Shown one piece after another: positions 1 to 7,678 of a stretch of 12,500 bases of DNA. Below the pieces are notes generated by a model. That model saw only the letters and a program-made list of their open reading frames with translations. It had not been told where the DNA came from and made no database searches. How positions within the stretch are numbered: position 1 is the stretch's first letter; each line of letters opens with the position of its first letter. The stretch is from NCBI GenBank assembly GCA_002005505.1, contig KV908348.1, positions 800,813 through 813,312 of the forward strand, read 5' to 3'. The DNA is from Botryococcus braunii (Eukaryota > Chlorophyta > Trebouxiophyceae). The position numbers were made by a program, and so were the translations under genes.

Positions 1-30
1 CAGTGACACTACCACTTAAAAACAAGCGCA
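1..30 (+). repeat. 30-bp direct repeat, copy 1
   Basis: The first 30 bases recur exactly at 663-692, starting CAGTGACACTACC and ending AAGCGCA. The copies diverge at once on the 3' side. Because copy 1 sits at the window edge, the repeat may extend further to the left, so its true length and class are unknown. Confidence 0.85.
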
Positions 31-105
31 ATACAATTGGCAGTACCAAAACGCGTCGAACACATGTTTACTGTACAAATTCATCTGTACTGCTGTGCCA
101 TACAT

Positions 106-171
106 GTACGGCAGGCGCTGACGGATGGCAGGACTCCGGCAGGACTCCAAATATCTGTACGGCAGGACTCC
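106..171 (+). repeat. Cluster of short direct repeats (GGCAGGACTCC and GTACGGCAGG)
   Basis: GGCAGGACTCC occurs at 127-137 and 138-148 in direct tandem, and again at 161-171. GTACGGCAGG occurs at 106-115, 157-166 and once more at 339-348. The cluster runs directly into the left arm of the palindrome at 172. It looks like slippage-type local duplication and no coding role is visible. Confidence 0.75.
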
Positions 172-233
172 AATCAAGGCGAAAACATTTTCTTATGATT
201 TGCAAATCATAAGAAAATGATTTCGCCTTGATT
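172..233. repeat. 62-bp near-perfect spacerless palindrome
   Basis: Arms 172-202 and 203-233 are reverse complements over 31 bp with a single mismatch, the pair 185/220 (A opposite A). There is no spacer between the arms. The outer ends begin AATCAAGGCG and end CGCCTTGATT, and the centre is ATTTGCAAAT. Such a sequence can form a cruciform in DNA or a long hairpin in RNA. No flanking gene explains it. Confidence 0.95.
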
Positions 234-662
234 TTGGAAGCATCCTGATGAAGTTCCCAGAATTTCTCCCTTCCTGGGGAGTTTCTCCCTCTGGGTGGCT
301 GGGTTTTTCGAGCCAGGTGCTGCACTGAATTCAGGCACGTACGGCAGGTGGCTTTTGTTCGCTTCTAGGCCGGGTCTATTCATGAAGTCCAAATTTCGGC
401 GTCTCTATAAAGCAACTTCATTCATACTATGCTCCTTAGTAGTGAGCGGCATGTGTTGTAGAACATTGACGCACAGACTTGTCTTTACCAGGTTGAGAAT
501 GTGGCCGCCCGCATTCGCACCAATGTGAACAAAAACACATTGCCTCGGGTTTCGATTGGGCTCATATGAGTGGGAAAAGCGACCACATATGTGTACACTT
601 CTTCCACAAACGATCCATTGTCTCTGGACGGCCCTTGATTTTTATTTTATAAGGCTGGGCAA
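234..662. other. Non-coding interval, no supportable gene
   Basis: The only ORFs here are short, 60-85 codons, on both strands, with no recognisable motif or consistent composition. A third GTACGGCAGG copy lies at 339-348. I see no RNA gene or clear promoter. AT-rich TTTATTTTATAAGG near 640-653 is TATA-like but has no gene downstream of it. Confidence 0.6.
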
Positions 663-692
663 CAGTGACACTACCACTTAAAAACAAGCGCA
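663..692 (+). repeat. 30-bp direct repeat, copy 2
   Basis: This is an exact copy of bases 1-30, lying 662 bp downstream in the same orientation. It could be the tail of a larger repeat that starts left of the window, or a trace of a duplicated segment. No terminal inverted repeats or coding sequence accompany it. Confidence 0.85.
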
Positions 693-758
693 GCACAAAC
701 AGCTGCGTTTTTTTAACTGTGAAACAGCTGATAAGTTGAGACAGAGGAATTCAAAGCT

Positions 759-1607
759 ATGTATATATCTATACATGTAGATAAAAATGCACGGTCATGT
801 TGCTGATGCGGTAATTGCTTATGATAATAAGACGTCCGAGCTAACTCGACGTCGGATTTTGAATGGCAGCTGTAATGAGCATGTTGTAAGGCATCTGGAG
901 CAAAGTACACTGCATTAGCTGATGGAGTCATATTTACTGTAACCATAAAGTCATAAATACAAGGACCTAGGTCGTGACCCTGAGCTCACATCTGTGAGCG
1001 TGATAAAGATAAACCATCATGTCCTATAGAAAACAAGTCCCCGAGTCAATTTCTGGCCTGATACGGGACAACCCGTCTCCTGCCACTACAATGAGCACCT
1101 CAAGCACTGCCCAAACCCAAACATTGCAGGACAGTACTGACTAGTGACTTGTTACCCGACATCATGTAGCAAAATCGCCGTTGCCTAACTGACTTCCGTA
1201 ATCTAGTTCAATTGTCTCCCTACCATTACATCAAGTGCAAACGATCCCTCTCTGACAAAATGCCTTGCTCCTGCAGTGCACTCCAAATGCTCGAGGTGTC
1301 TGCTTGGGAGCACTCTTGAAGCCGATTGTCTGAGTCATTAGAACATGAATGCCTACGAGACAAAGATACTTGATTACAGGAACAATGCTCCAGTTTGTAA
1401 GATTGGAAACACATTCTCCACCGCCTTGTTTGCAAAACCTAAAAGGACACAAGACCAATGGGTGCGGTGTTGAACACGGCACCCGTCGGTCTTGTGTCCC
1501 TTTACACCTTCCGAACGCCCTTTCCACATCATCCCTCTCCGTTGCCAGGGGGCCCCCACCCCACCGCTGAATTGGTAGGTGCAACGTCAAAGAAAACAAC
1601 CAACCAT
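759..1607 (+). repeat. Dispersed repeat A, copy 1 (~850 bp)
   Basis: This segment aligns along its full length with 7679-8513 in the same orientation, at roughly 92% identity by hand. Copy 2 lacks about 10 bp corresponding to the GATGCGGTAATT region near 805-815, and a few bases near 1108-1118. Homology stops abruptly after CCAACCAT at the right end in both copies. The left edge is an AT-rich ATGTATA stretch. No terminal inverted repeat and no target-site duplication is evident. It may be a non-autonomous mobile element, or the edge of a segmental duplication. A minus-strand ORF at 1231-1599 is partly shared with copy 2 but shows no coding-type conservation. Confidence 0.9.
1442..1505. repeat. 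Imperfect inverted repeat (hairpin) inside repeat A, copy 1
   Basis: The left arm GGACACAAGACC..TGGGTGC pairs with the right arm GCACCC..CGGTCTTGTGTCC around a loop of roughly 12 nt, with a small internal mismatch between the two paired blocks. The matching place in repeat A copy 2 (about 8350-8405) keeps the same architecture with a few broken pairs. It is a structural element of the repeat and its function is unknown. Confidence 0.8.
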
Positions 1608-1690
1608 AGTGATCAGATTGTTGTCCTGCATCTCTCTGGGAAGTTTGAGGTCCGATACGCCCCTACTACGTACGCCGCGTACGCAGAACG

Positions 1691-1756
1691 TACGTATTTG
1701 ACTCAAATACGTAAAAAATACGTATTTGAGTCAAATACGTATTTGACTCAAATAAT
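1691..1756. promoter_or_regulatory. Three nested palindromes with TGA(C/G)TCA cores (possible bZIP sites)
   Basis: TGACTCA lies at 1699-1705, TGAGTCA at 1727-1733 and TGACTCA at 1744-1750. Each is the centre of a longer palindrome: 1691-1713, 1716-1744 and about 1740-1754. Each of the first two is bounded by TACGTA on both sides. The heptamer is the established AP-1/Gcn4-class bZIP recognition sequence, so three copies in about 50 bp could be a regulatory cluster. Alternatively the tract is simply an unstable palindromic repeat. Flanks are rich in GTACG/CGTAC (1665-1695 and 1768-1785). No adjacent gene is convincing, so the regulatory reading is inference. Confidence 0.4.
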
Positions 1757-1803
1757 TTGAGTGCCTTCGTAGTACAAGTTCGTACGCCTTTTGCCAACCC
1801 TAA

Positions 1804-2009
1804 GTGCAACCCACCAACCCTACACAGCCTATTAATAGCCTATTCCTTCGTTGGAGTTTCTCCCTTCCGCTGCAGAGCGTTCTGCAAAACAACAAAGCAA
1901 AGCGTGATTTCCTTCATAAGCGGAATCCTTCAACGAACAAGAGGCATGTACTTCTCGCACTATGGGACGCCGCGTGGATAACGGGGTTGTTAGAGATGCG
2001 TCTTCGCAG
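1804..2009 (+). other. Possible small coding exon ending in a consensus splice donor
   Basis: An ATG-initiated frame is open from 1804 and closes only on the TAA inside CAG|GTAAGT at 2007-2015, a full-consensus GT donor. If spliced, the exon would encode about 68 residues, basic at the end. No domain is recognisable, and no acceptor plus continuing frame was identified downstream, where repeat B begins. It may be chance. Confidence 0.15.
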
Positions 2010-2607
2010 GTAAGTTATCAGGAAACAATTTCGGTTAAGTGCGGAAAGCCAGTTATGCAGGATTGCATCAATGTTTGCTGCTGTTATCTCTCACACGAAA
2101 AATCCGTCTTTGGCTGAAGCAAACACCTGTTCGTTTGGTGCGTAAGAATACACAGCGTCGCATCAGATTACTAGCTGTGATCTACTGACGGGACTAGTAA
2201 ACCTTCAGTTCAACAAGATTGTTACCTGCTGCCTGCTAATCAACGACGCTTTCCTACCTTGTGGAGCGCGTGGAGTGTTAGGACAGCGACAACGTTCCGC
2301 TGCAGGCAGAGGAAAAGGAGTACTTTGAACCTACGCAGGTGAGGATTGACTTCAAATTTCGCCTGAAAAATGACGGTGATCCGTGATGGTCATTTCCAGT
2401 GGCAGCGCCCCCTGTGTATGTAGCTGTTGTACGTGACCGATCCTCAAACCCGATGCTATCACAGTGCAGGCCAGAGAAACTTCCCGTGTATGTTAGCCTT
2501 CGAAAAAGTAGCCGATTATAACGACTTGGTAGGGTGGAAGGGGCTATGCTTCCCGTTTGCTGGGTCTTTACGGCTGATGGCTTTCAAAGGGTTGTCCGTT
2601 CCCCTTT

Positions 2608-2630
2608 GGAAGGGGATATAAGCCCTTGTC
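2608..2630 (+). promoter_or_regulatory. Conserved TATA-like block in repeat B, copy 1
   Basis: These 23 bases are identical in the second copy (3990-4012) although the surroundings have diverged clearly. The core GATATAAG sits between AAGGG and CCCTT, so the TATA-like element lies in the loop of a possible 5-bp stem. An AATAAA hexamer follows about 110 bp downstream in this copy. A core-promoter role is inference; a DNA or RNA structure element is equally possible. Confidence 0.35.
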
Positions 2631-2920
2631 CGTCCAAGGATCGTTGCTGTAAAACTTTCTGAATTTGAATTACATTATTCGGTTTAGGTTTTCTTTGTTT
2701 CATTTGTTCATGTCTTGTCCCTGTGTGAAATAAACACGTATACTGCACGTTTGACTTGGTACTGACCCCTGGTCTTACAAACAAAGCATGACGTGGATAT
2801 GGTATGGCTGTGGAGAAATGAGATTCCAATTCAGACTTGGTGACACATTTCGGTTGTGTTAATTGATCAATGGATATATTTGGAACTATGTCCAGATTAT
2901 ATTTGTACTTTTAAACAATG

Positions 2921-3153
2921 AACAAAGTTGGATGGTTTAGGTATCAGATATTGACAGCATCGATGAATTTCCGACCATTTCCCCTGCGCATCTTGTAGTG
3001 GTGTTAGCATCCTGTTGTGTTTTCAACCGCAGATTTAAACAAAGTTGGATGGTTTAGGTATCAGACCTTGGCAGCAGTGAGGAAGTTTCTGACCATTTCC
3101 CCTACGCATCTTGCAATGGTGTTGGCATCCTTCTGTGTTTAACCGAAAATTCA
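2921..3153 (+). repeat. Two tandem 117-bp subunits within repeat B
   Basis: AACAAAGTTGGATGGTTTAG starts at 2921 and again at 3038, giving a 117-bp period. The remainder matches with scattered substitutions (CCATTTCCCCT, CGCATCTTG, GGTGTT.GCATCCT). Repeat B copy 2 has only one equivalent, near 4290-4380. The sub-duplication therefore either followed the main duplication or was lost from copy 2. Confidence 0.9.
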
Positions 3154-3687
3154 AGTTTTTTCAAGTAGGCCCAGGCATGACTGCTTTGGGTTCCTGTTAC
3201 TTATTCAGATGTGACACTCCCTGTGACCAAAAACCATTTTTGTAGTAAGGCACCTTCAGACGGAACACGTAATGCAAGAGGCACAAGTCCATAACGTGTG
3301 TCAGATCTGAAGACACGAGACGGCTTGCCAGGAATAACAGCTAATCATGCCTGGCCATACATACACGAATTTGCATCTGGGATAAAAACAAAGACCGGCG
3401 AGACAGCTCAAAATGCAGTGATGTGAAACTCAGATACTGCATCAACGTATGTAAGACGAATGAAATGATCTCTGCAGGCATGTGTTTTGCAGTCGAGTTG
3501 TTTCCTGCTGTAGTCTCTGACTGTAAAAATCACATTTTTGACTGACGCAAACACCTTCTCATTAGTGCGTAAGACGACGGGACAGGATTTGATACGCTCA
3601 CTTAGTCTTAAAGGCAGCTTCTTCCGCATTGTAGAGCGTGGACTTCTGTGGACAGCCACAACGATCCGCTGCGGGCAGAGGCGCAGG

Positions 3688-3714
3688 AGTACTTTTATAA
3701 AAGTACTTAATTAA
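3688..3714. repeat. Two overlapping perfect palindromes (20 bp and 10 bp)
   Basis: Bases 3688-3707 (AGTACTTTTA followed by its exact reverse complement) form a perfect 20-bp palindrome with TATAAA at the centre. Bases 3705-3714 (CTTAATTAAG) form a second perfect palindrome. The matching part of copy 1 (2325-2338) has neither. This is either a small insertion or a locally derived element. Confidence 0.85.
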
Positions 3715-3989
3715 GGTGAGGATAAACTTCAAATTTCTTATGTAAAAGATGATGGTGATCCATGATGGTCATGGGCAGTGGCAGCGCCCCCTGTGTATTT
3801 AAACAGTTGTACGAGTCGGATACTCAAACCGGATACTATCACAGTGCAGGCCTGAGTAAACTTCTCGTGTATGTTAGGCTTCGAAATACTACCTGGTTCT
3901 AACGTTTTGGTAGGGTGGACGGCACTATGTTTTCCTGTTTGTTGGGTTTTTATGGCTGATAGCTTTCAAAGGGTTTTCCGTTTGCCCTT

Positions 3990-4012
3990 GGAAGGGGATA
4001 TAAGCCCTTGTC
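3990..4012 (+). promoter_or_regulatory. Conserved TATA-like block in repeat B, copy 2
   Basis: This block is identical to 2608-2630. It is followed by similar sequence, including a CTGTAAAACTTTCT block shared by both copies. The downstream AATAAA of copy 1 is not preserved here. Confidence 0.35.
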
Positions 4013-4680
4013 TGTCCAGGGTTCCTTGCTGTAAAACTTTCTATGTAGTAAACTTTCTGAGTACATAATTCGATTCAGGTTTCCTTTATTTCATTGTTCA
4101 TGCCTTGTCCTTGTGTGAAACAACCCTCTTACTGCACATTTGGCTTGGCATTGGCCCCTGGTCTTGCTAACAAAATATGATGTGGATATAGTATGACTGT
4201 GAAGAAGCGATATTCCACTTCAAACTTGGTAACATGTTGCAGTGTCGTTAAGTGATCAGATGGATGTGTCCATACTATATGTTTGTTTGGTATCAGACAA
4301 TGGCAGCATCGAGGAACTTTCTTCGACCATTGCCCCTGTGCATCTTTGCATTGGTGTTAGCATCCTGCTGTGATTCAAGTGCTGGTTCCACTTGGTCCAT
4401 GTAGGCCCAGGCATGACTGGTTTGGGTTCCTGTTAGGCTGTCACATGCTCAGATATGACACATCCTGTGACGAAAGACCGCCTTTGTATAAGGCAGCTTA
4501 TAATGTGTGTCAGATCTGAAGACACGAGACAGCTTGCCACGAATACTAGCTATTCATGCCTGGCCATCCATGTCCGAATTTGCATTGGGGATGAAAGCAC
4601 AGGCCAGCCAGAGCGCTCAAATTGTCTCATGCAGTACCCGAAGATGCATCACTCCAACTTCGTAGGACAAATTATTTGAT

Positions 4681-5014
4681 TTATGCATGCATGCGTATGT
4701 CGGCGTGCCTGATTCTCGAATGCTAGAGAGATTTGTTTATTTATTTTCTGTCCGGCATCATACTGCTTCTTTAGCTGAGCAATTTGCGTGGCTCGGTGCT
4801 TGCGAGTCACCTTCGCATTGTTGCTGGTGGATGGGCAGTGTCAAAACACCGCAGCAAACCAATGCACAACATACATTGAAAATACTGTTTCATAACTCTC
4901 AACACCTTGCATCTTGAATTGCTGTTGGCCCGCTTTTTTTGAAACTAGACTTGGGACAGGTTCATGTATTTTGACCTGACAGGATAAGGCTCGTGGTCAA
5001 CCTTCAATTGGGGT
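4681..5014. other. Intergenic region upstream of the 430-aa gene
   Basis: This interval starts with a GCATGCATGCG alternating stretch near 4685. It contains a 76-codon ORF (4687-4917) without recognisable features. It should contain the promoter of the gene starting at 5015, but I see no canonical TATA box close to it. The nearest AT-rich element is CTTTTTTTGAAAC near 4934. Confidence 0.4.
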
Positions 5015-6307
5015 ATGGCAGACCTTGTAGTTCCCTGTGTTCTGGCTTGTATGGGTCAGCAAACAAGTCACTGTGTGAATCATGCAGGCCCGATGGCTCT
5101 GCGTTTGTCAGTGGAAGAGACGGACTTTGGACCGGAGGACAGTCTAAAACGGAGAGTGGTCCCTGTTGTTGTCTTCCTCGAGGACCCCCGTGTTGGAGAT
5201 TCAGGCAACATTGTTGTACAGGCAAGTGCAACGTGTCTCCGGCTGGAGGATCCTGGATCATGCTCCTGCAAAAAGGTTTTCGTCACGGCTGCATCAGTGC
5301 TGCAGAAGCCGTTGCCAAAGCTGCCAAACCATCTCGCAAGGGGCAAGCTGCAGCTGTTTGATGCCACAAGTCACTATCGGGTCCGAGCAGTCGTTGTTTA
5401 TGCCATTAAGAGCGACAGCACCGTGGTTAAGTTTATTATTGTAAATGATAGAAGGTCAGGGGCACGAGACGGGGGGTTTTTGAGAGAAGGTGAGCATTTC
5501 AACATTTGCAGTATCTTTAGCGAGATGAAGCCGGAACGGAAACCCTACAACTTGGCTATTTTTGAACTTCCTCCCAGCAAAGTGGGGTCCCAAACGTCAT
5601 GCCGAGCTAGTGATGTGTTTCGTTACTGTTGTCAGCCAGACTTTAGGGTGCAATGGCCCGCTGACTTTCGCACACTGACAACATACCAAATTGTAGGCTA
5701 CACGTCGGTGCCATTGCTGGCCGAAGCTCAAACATTGTCATGGGACACCGCACATGCGCAGTTGAGACGCGGTACCCATCCAGTCGACTTCGGTCGGCGA
5801 TTTGCACAGATAAGCGTGAGTGCTCGTCATGACTGGGAGGGGGTATCTTGGTGGTACCCACCTCATGAAGTACCCCGCTCGAGGGCGCCAGAACAGTTGG
5901 CGAGATCCCTGACTAACGTTGTTGAGAACATTAAAAGGTCGGTCCCTGATAACAGGGGGAGGACTTTAAGCAGAAAGCCCACCTGGCAGCGCGAATACCA
6001 GGAGGTTGACTATGGGCTTATTCTTGGCCAAGGTGTGGACTCAGATGATATCGCAATTGCGACTGATGATGTTGCAGATCTATGTGATCCCGGCCTTGTG
6101 GGAGGGGCTTGGGTCTACCCACCGGCTGTGCTCAATCAAATGCACGCCGGCCCTTCCACAAGGTACAATCCGTTGGTGCTTGGCATGCACCTGCCTTGTC
6201 CGGATTTCCATCCCCCCATGTTGACACCCCCCGGAGGAGTACATGTCGCCCTAATGTATGGGAGCCATTTCGCTCAAATGTGTTTCAACGAATTTAAGCT
6301 TTCATGA
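5015..6307 (+). CDS. Chymotrypsin-fold pseudoprotease resembling the TYSND1/DEG15 amino-terminal domain
   Basis: This is a single uninterrupted 430-codon frame. An in-frame stop lies just upstream (4985-4987), and the first ATG has G at -3 and +4, a good eukaryotic start context. I read a trypsin-like fold. A strand plus FVTAASVLQKP (89-99) sits where chymotrypsin-fold enzymes have TAAHxL. YNLAIFELP (178-186) sits where they have DxAxLxL. CDPGLVGGAWV (357-367) sits where they have GxSGG, followed by a strand and LVLGMHLP (387-394). The expected His, Asp and Ser are Ser94, Asn179 and Val362, so serine-protease activity is not expected. Spacing and the C-x-PG-x-x-GG pattern recall the non-catalytic front half of peroxisomal processing proteases (TYSND1, plant DEG15), but the catalytic half is missing after the TGA. 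No signal peptide or clear membrane helix is visible. The C-terminus FKLS is not a standard peroxisomal targeting signal. The fold is inferred; coding status is more certain. Confidence 0.75.
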   Translation: MADLVVPCVLACMGQQTSHCVNHAGPMALRLSVEETDFGPEDSLKRRVVPVVVFLEDPRVGDSGNIVVQASATCLRLEDPGSCSCKKVFVTAASVLQKPLPKLPNHLARGKLQLFDATSHYRVRAVVVYAIKSDSTVVKFIIVNDRRSGARDGGFLREGEHFNICSIFSEMKPERKPYNLAIFELPPSKVGSQTSCRASDVFRYCCQPDFRVQWPADFRTLTTYQIVGYTSVPLLAEAQTLSWDTAHAQLRRGTHPVDFGRRFAQISVSARHDWEGVSWWYPPHEVPRSRAPEQLARSLTNVVENIKRSVPDNRGRTLSRKPTWQREYQEVDYGLILGQGVDSDDIAIATDDVADLCDPGLVGGAWVYPPAVLNQMHAGPSTRYNPLVLGMHLPCPDFHPPMLTPPGGVHVALMYGSHFAQMCFNEFKLS

Positions 6308-7460
6308 TCAACGACACTGATCAATCCCCGAGAGGATGCATACATGAACTTACAGGATTATAGGGGATAACTGTCTCCTGCAGTTCAATTTGGTTGGCTT
6401 GAATGCACCGGGAATGCAGCAACTGGAAAGGTTGCTGAGAGAAGTGCAGCCTTTGAAGGTATGCTTCATGCATGATCGACTATGTAGTAGGGTGGTAAAG
6501 AATGCCACGGTACGAGCGTGGATATGATAAGCGGCAGCTTTCTCAATATGTATGCCCGAGGGTCTCAGTTTAATCTACCTCTATATGTATAAAAAGTTTA
6601 CATCGATAGTGCTGCATCGATAGTGCGGGGTGAGGTTCCTACCTCACTTCGATTTAGACTACCTCTCAAGTCTTCATCGTTAGTTTGGCATGAGTCTGCA
6701 CAGCGCTTTCTGTTCTTGAGGTTAATGGAATGCCTCTGCCGAATGCATGGTTTACTGAGAGGGGCCTATTGGTACAATTGTTTTGGTACCTTTGTACCAA
6801 GGGTTGTGGGGTTTTGTTAGGTTATGGGCAGGCGTATTCCCTCTATGGCGCCGACACGGAGGGTGCTTAGTTGGGGTCACTCTTCACTTTATGTTTGTAG
6901 GAGAGCAGTGACCCTTGTGCAATAAGGACTGATTGGCAACTGTGTAACAAGCACCCCGAGTGCTTTTAAAGTCCCAACCAAGTGCCTTGCCTATCCGTGC
7001 GTGCACCACTAACCTTCACTTGCCAAACGTGTTTGTAACCAGCGCTATCTCCTAGCTAGTATGTTCAAATGTACGTTCTGCCCGGCAGAACTCGTCATCC
7101 TGCCCTTACTGAAAGCACTCTCACCGTAGACACTCACATGGCCACAATTACTCTCTGAGGGAAAGGCACAAATATATTTTATCGCTCAACAGGTTTGCTG
7201 GCCCGAGCCCCGGTTCTCTTGGCAGGTATAACAATACTTCAAAGTCAATCATAAATATGATTTGGTTGATAAGATATATGTGTACGGTAACATTTGTTAA
7301 AACTTCGTTCAGATGTATGACTGGAATATTTCCTTGAGCTCGGCCATGCTTCCTCCACGTGTGTGTATAGGGCGGTGTGCAAGTAGCTGCCGCCTGAGGT
7401 TTCTCACTGCATGTTACACACATGGTCCATTGCAAGTAAACTATAGAGGGCGACTTGTCC
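6308..7460. other. Intergenic region, only short inverted and direct repeats
   Basis: A 14-bp direct tandem CATCGATAGTGC(T/G)G lies at 6601-6614 and 6615-6628. TTGGTAC..GTACCAA (6783-6800) forms a small hairpin. Around 6860-6990 several short complementary segments occur: GTGCTTAGTTGGGG near 6862 against TCCCAACCAAGTGCC near 6971, GGGGTCACT against AGTGACCC, and AAGCAC(CCCGA)GTGCTT at 6949-6965. These could fold as a small structured RNA, but there is no family match. The ORFs are short and unconvincing. Confidence 0.5.
6601..6628 (+). repeat. 14-bp direct tandem repeat
   Basis: CATCGATAGTGCTG is followed immediately by CATCGATAGTGCGG, a two-copy tandem with one difference. It lies about 290 bp after the stop of the 430-aa gene. 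Confidence 0.85.
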
Positions 7461-7610
7461 GCACAGAGAAGGGGAAGATAGGGAGGGGAAACGACATAGA
7501 GCTCTTGCTGGACAGGGGGGAAATAGCATTTAGATGGCCGAAGGAACAGACGAGATCGCAAGAGCGGGGGATGAAGGAGAGAGGTGGGGGGGGGGGGGTA
7601 GTTCAAGGAA
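7461..7610 (+). repeat. Purine-rich tract with a G13 homopolymer
   Basis: The plus strand is strongly purine-biased, with several runs of four or more G, ending in a run of 13 G at 7586-7598. The G-runs are dense enough to make a G-quadruplex or triplex plausible. The overlapping ORFs (plus 7313-7726, minus 7148-7606) owe their length to this biased tract, and I do not treat them as genes. The tract ends about 80 bp before repeat A copy 2. Confidence 0.7.
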
Positions 7611-7678
7611 GAAAAGCTGTCGAAGACAAAGTCCGAAGTTTGGGATGTGCAAGTCAGTCCCGCATGTTCTCCATGTAC

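Larger units (their letters stand above)
2060..3474 (+). repeat. Tandem duplication B, copy 1 (~1.4 kb)
   Basis: This unit aligns head-to-tail with 3475-4680. Shared landmarks, in order, are: a CAAACACCT region; a (C/A)AGGTGAGGAT segment (2337 and 3714); GGCAGCGCCCCCTGTGTAT; a TATA-like block of 23 identical bases; CCCCTGGTCTT; GTAGGCCCAGGCATGACT; and GTGTCAGATCTGAAGACACG. Conservation is patchy, roughly 70-80% overall, with indels. Copy 1 carries two 117-bp subunits where copy 2 has one. No long shared reading frame survives, so it looks non-coding or long decayed. Confidence 0.85.
3475..4680 (+). repeat. Tandem duplication B, copy 2 (~1.2 kb)
   Basis: This is the second head-to-tail copy of the unit at 2060-3474. 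It is shorter because it has one rather than two 117-bp subunits and lacks about 35 bp near the GTGTCAGATCTGAAG block. It carries a 20-bp perfect palindrome (3688-3707) absent from copy 1. The AATAAA hexamer of copy 1 (2729-2734) reads AACAAC here. The differing decay of the two copies argues against a shared intact gene. Confidence 0.85.

Noticed and set aside
1231..1599. Minus-strand ORF in repeat A, partly shared with 8136-8438
   Set aside because: About 21 of 90 residues differ for roughly 34 base changes, with no excess of silent changes, so it behaves as neutrally evolving sequence.
2427..4068. Similar small ORFs in the two B units (2427-2621 and 3871-4068)
   Set aside because: The shared segment is in frame only briefly (LVGW..LCFP) and then shifts frame between copies, which argues against coding constraint.
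4687..4917. 76-codon ORF upstream of the 430-aa gene
   Set aside because: No motif, no good start context, and it lies in an otherwise non-coding interval; I could not distinguish it from chance.
6299..6307. Peroxisomal targeting signal at the C-terminus of the 430-aa protein
   Set aside because: The last residues are FKLS; the residues K-L are present but not in the terminal S-K-L order required of a PTS1.
6860..6990. Structured RNA gene
   Set aside because: Several short complementary segments exist, but they do not form a recognisable tRNA, snRNA or snoRNA arrangement, and boxes or promoters for such a gene are not visible.
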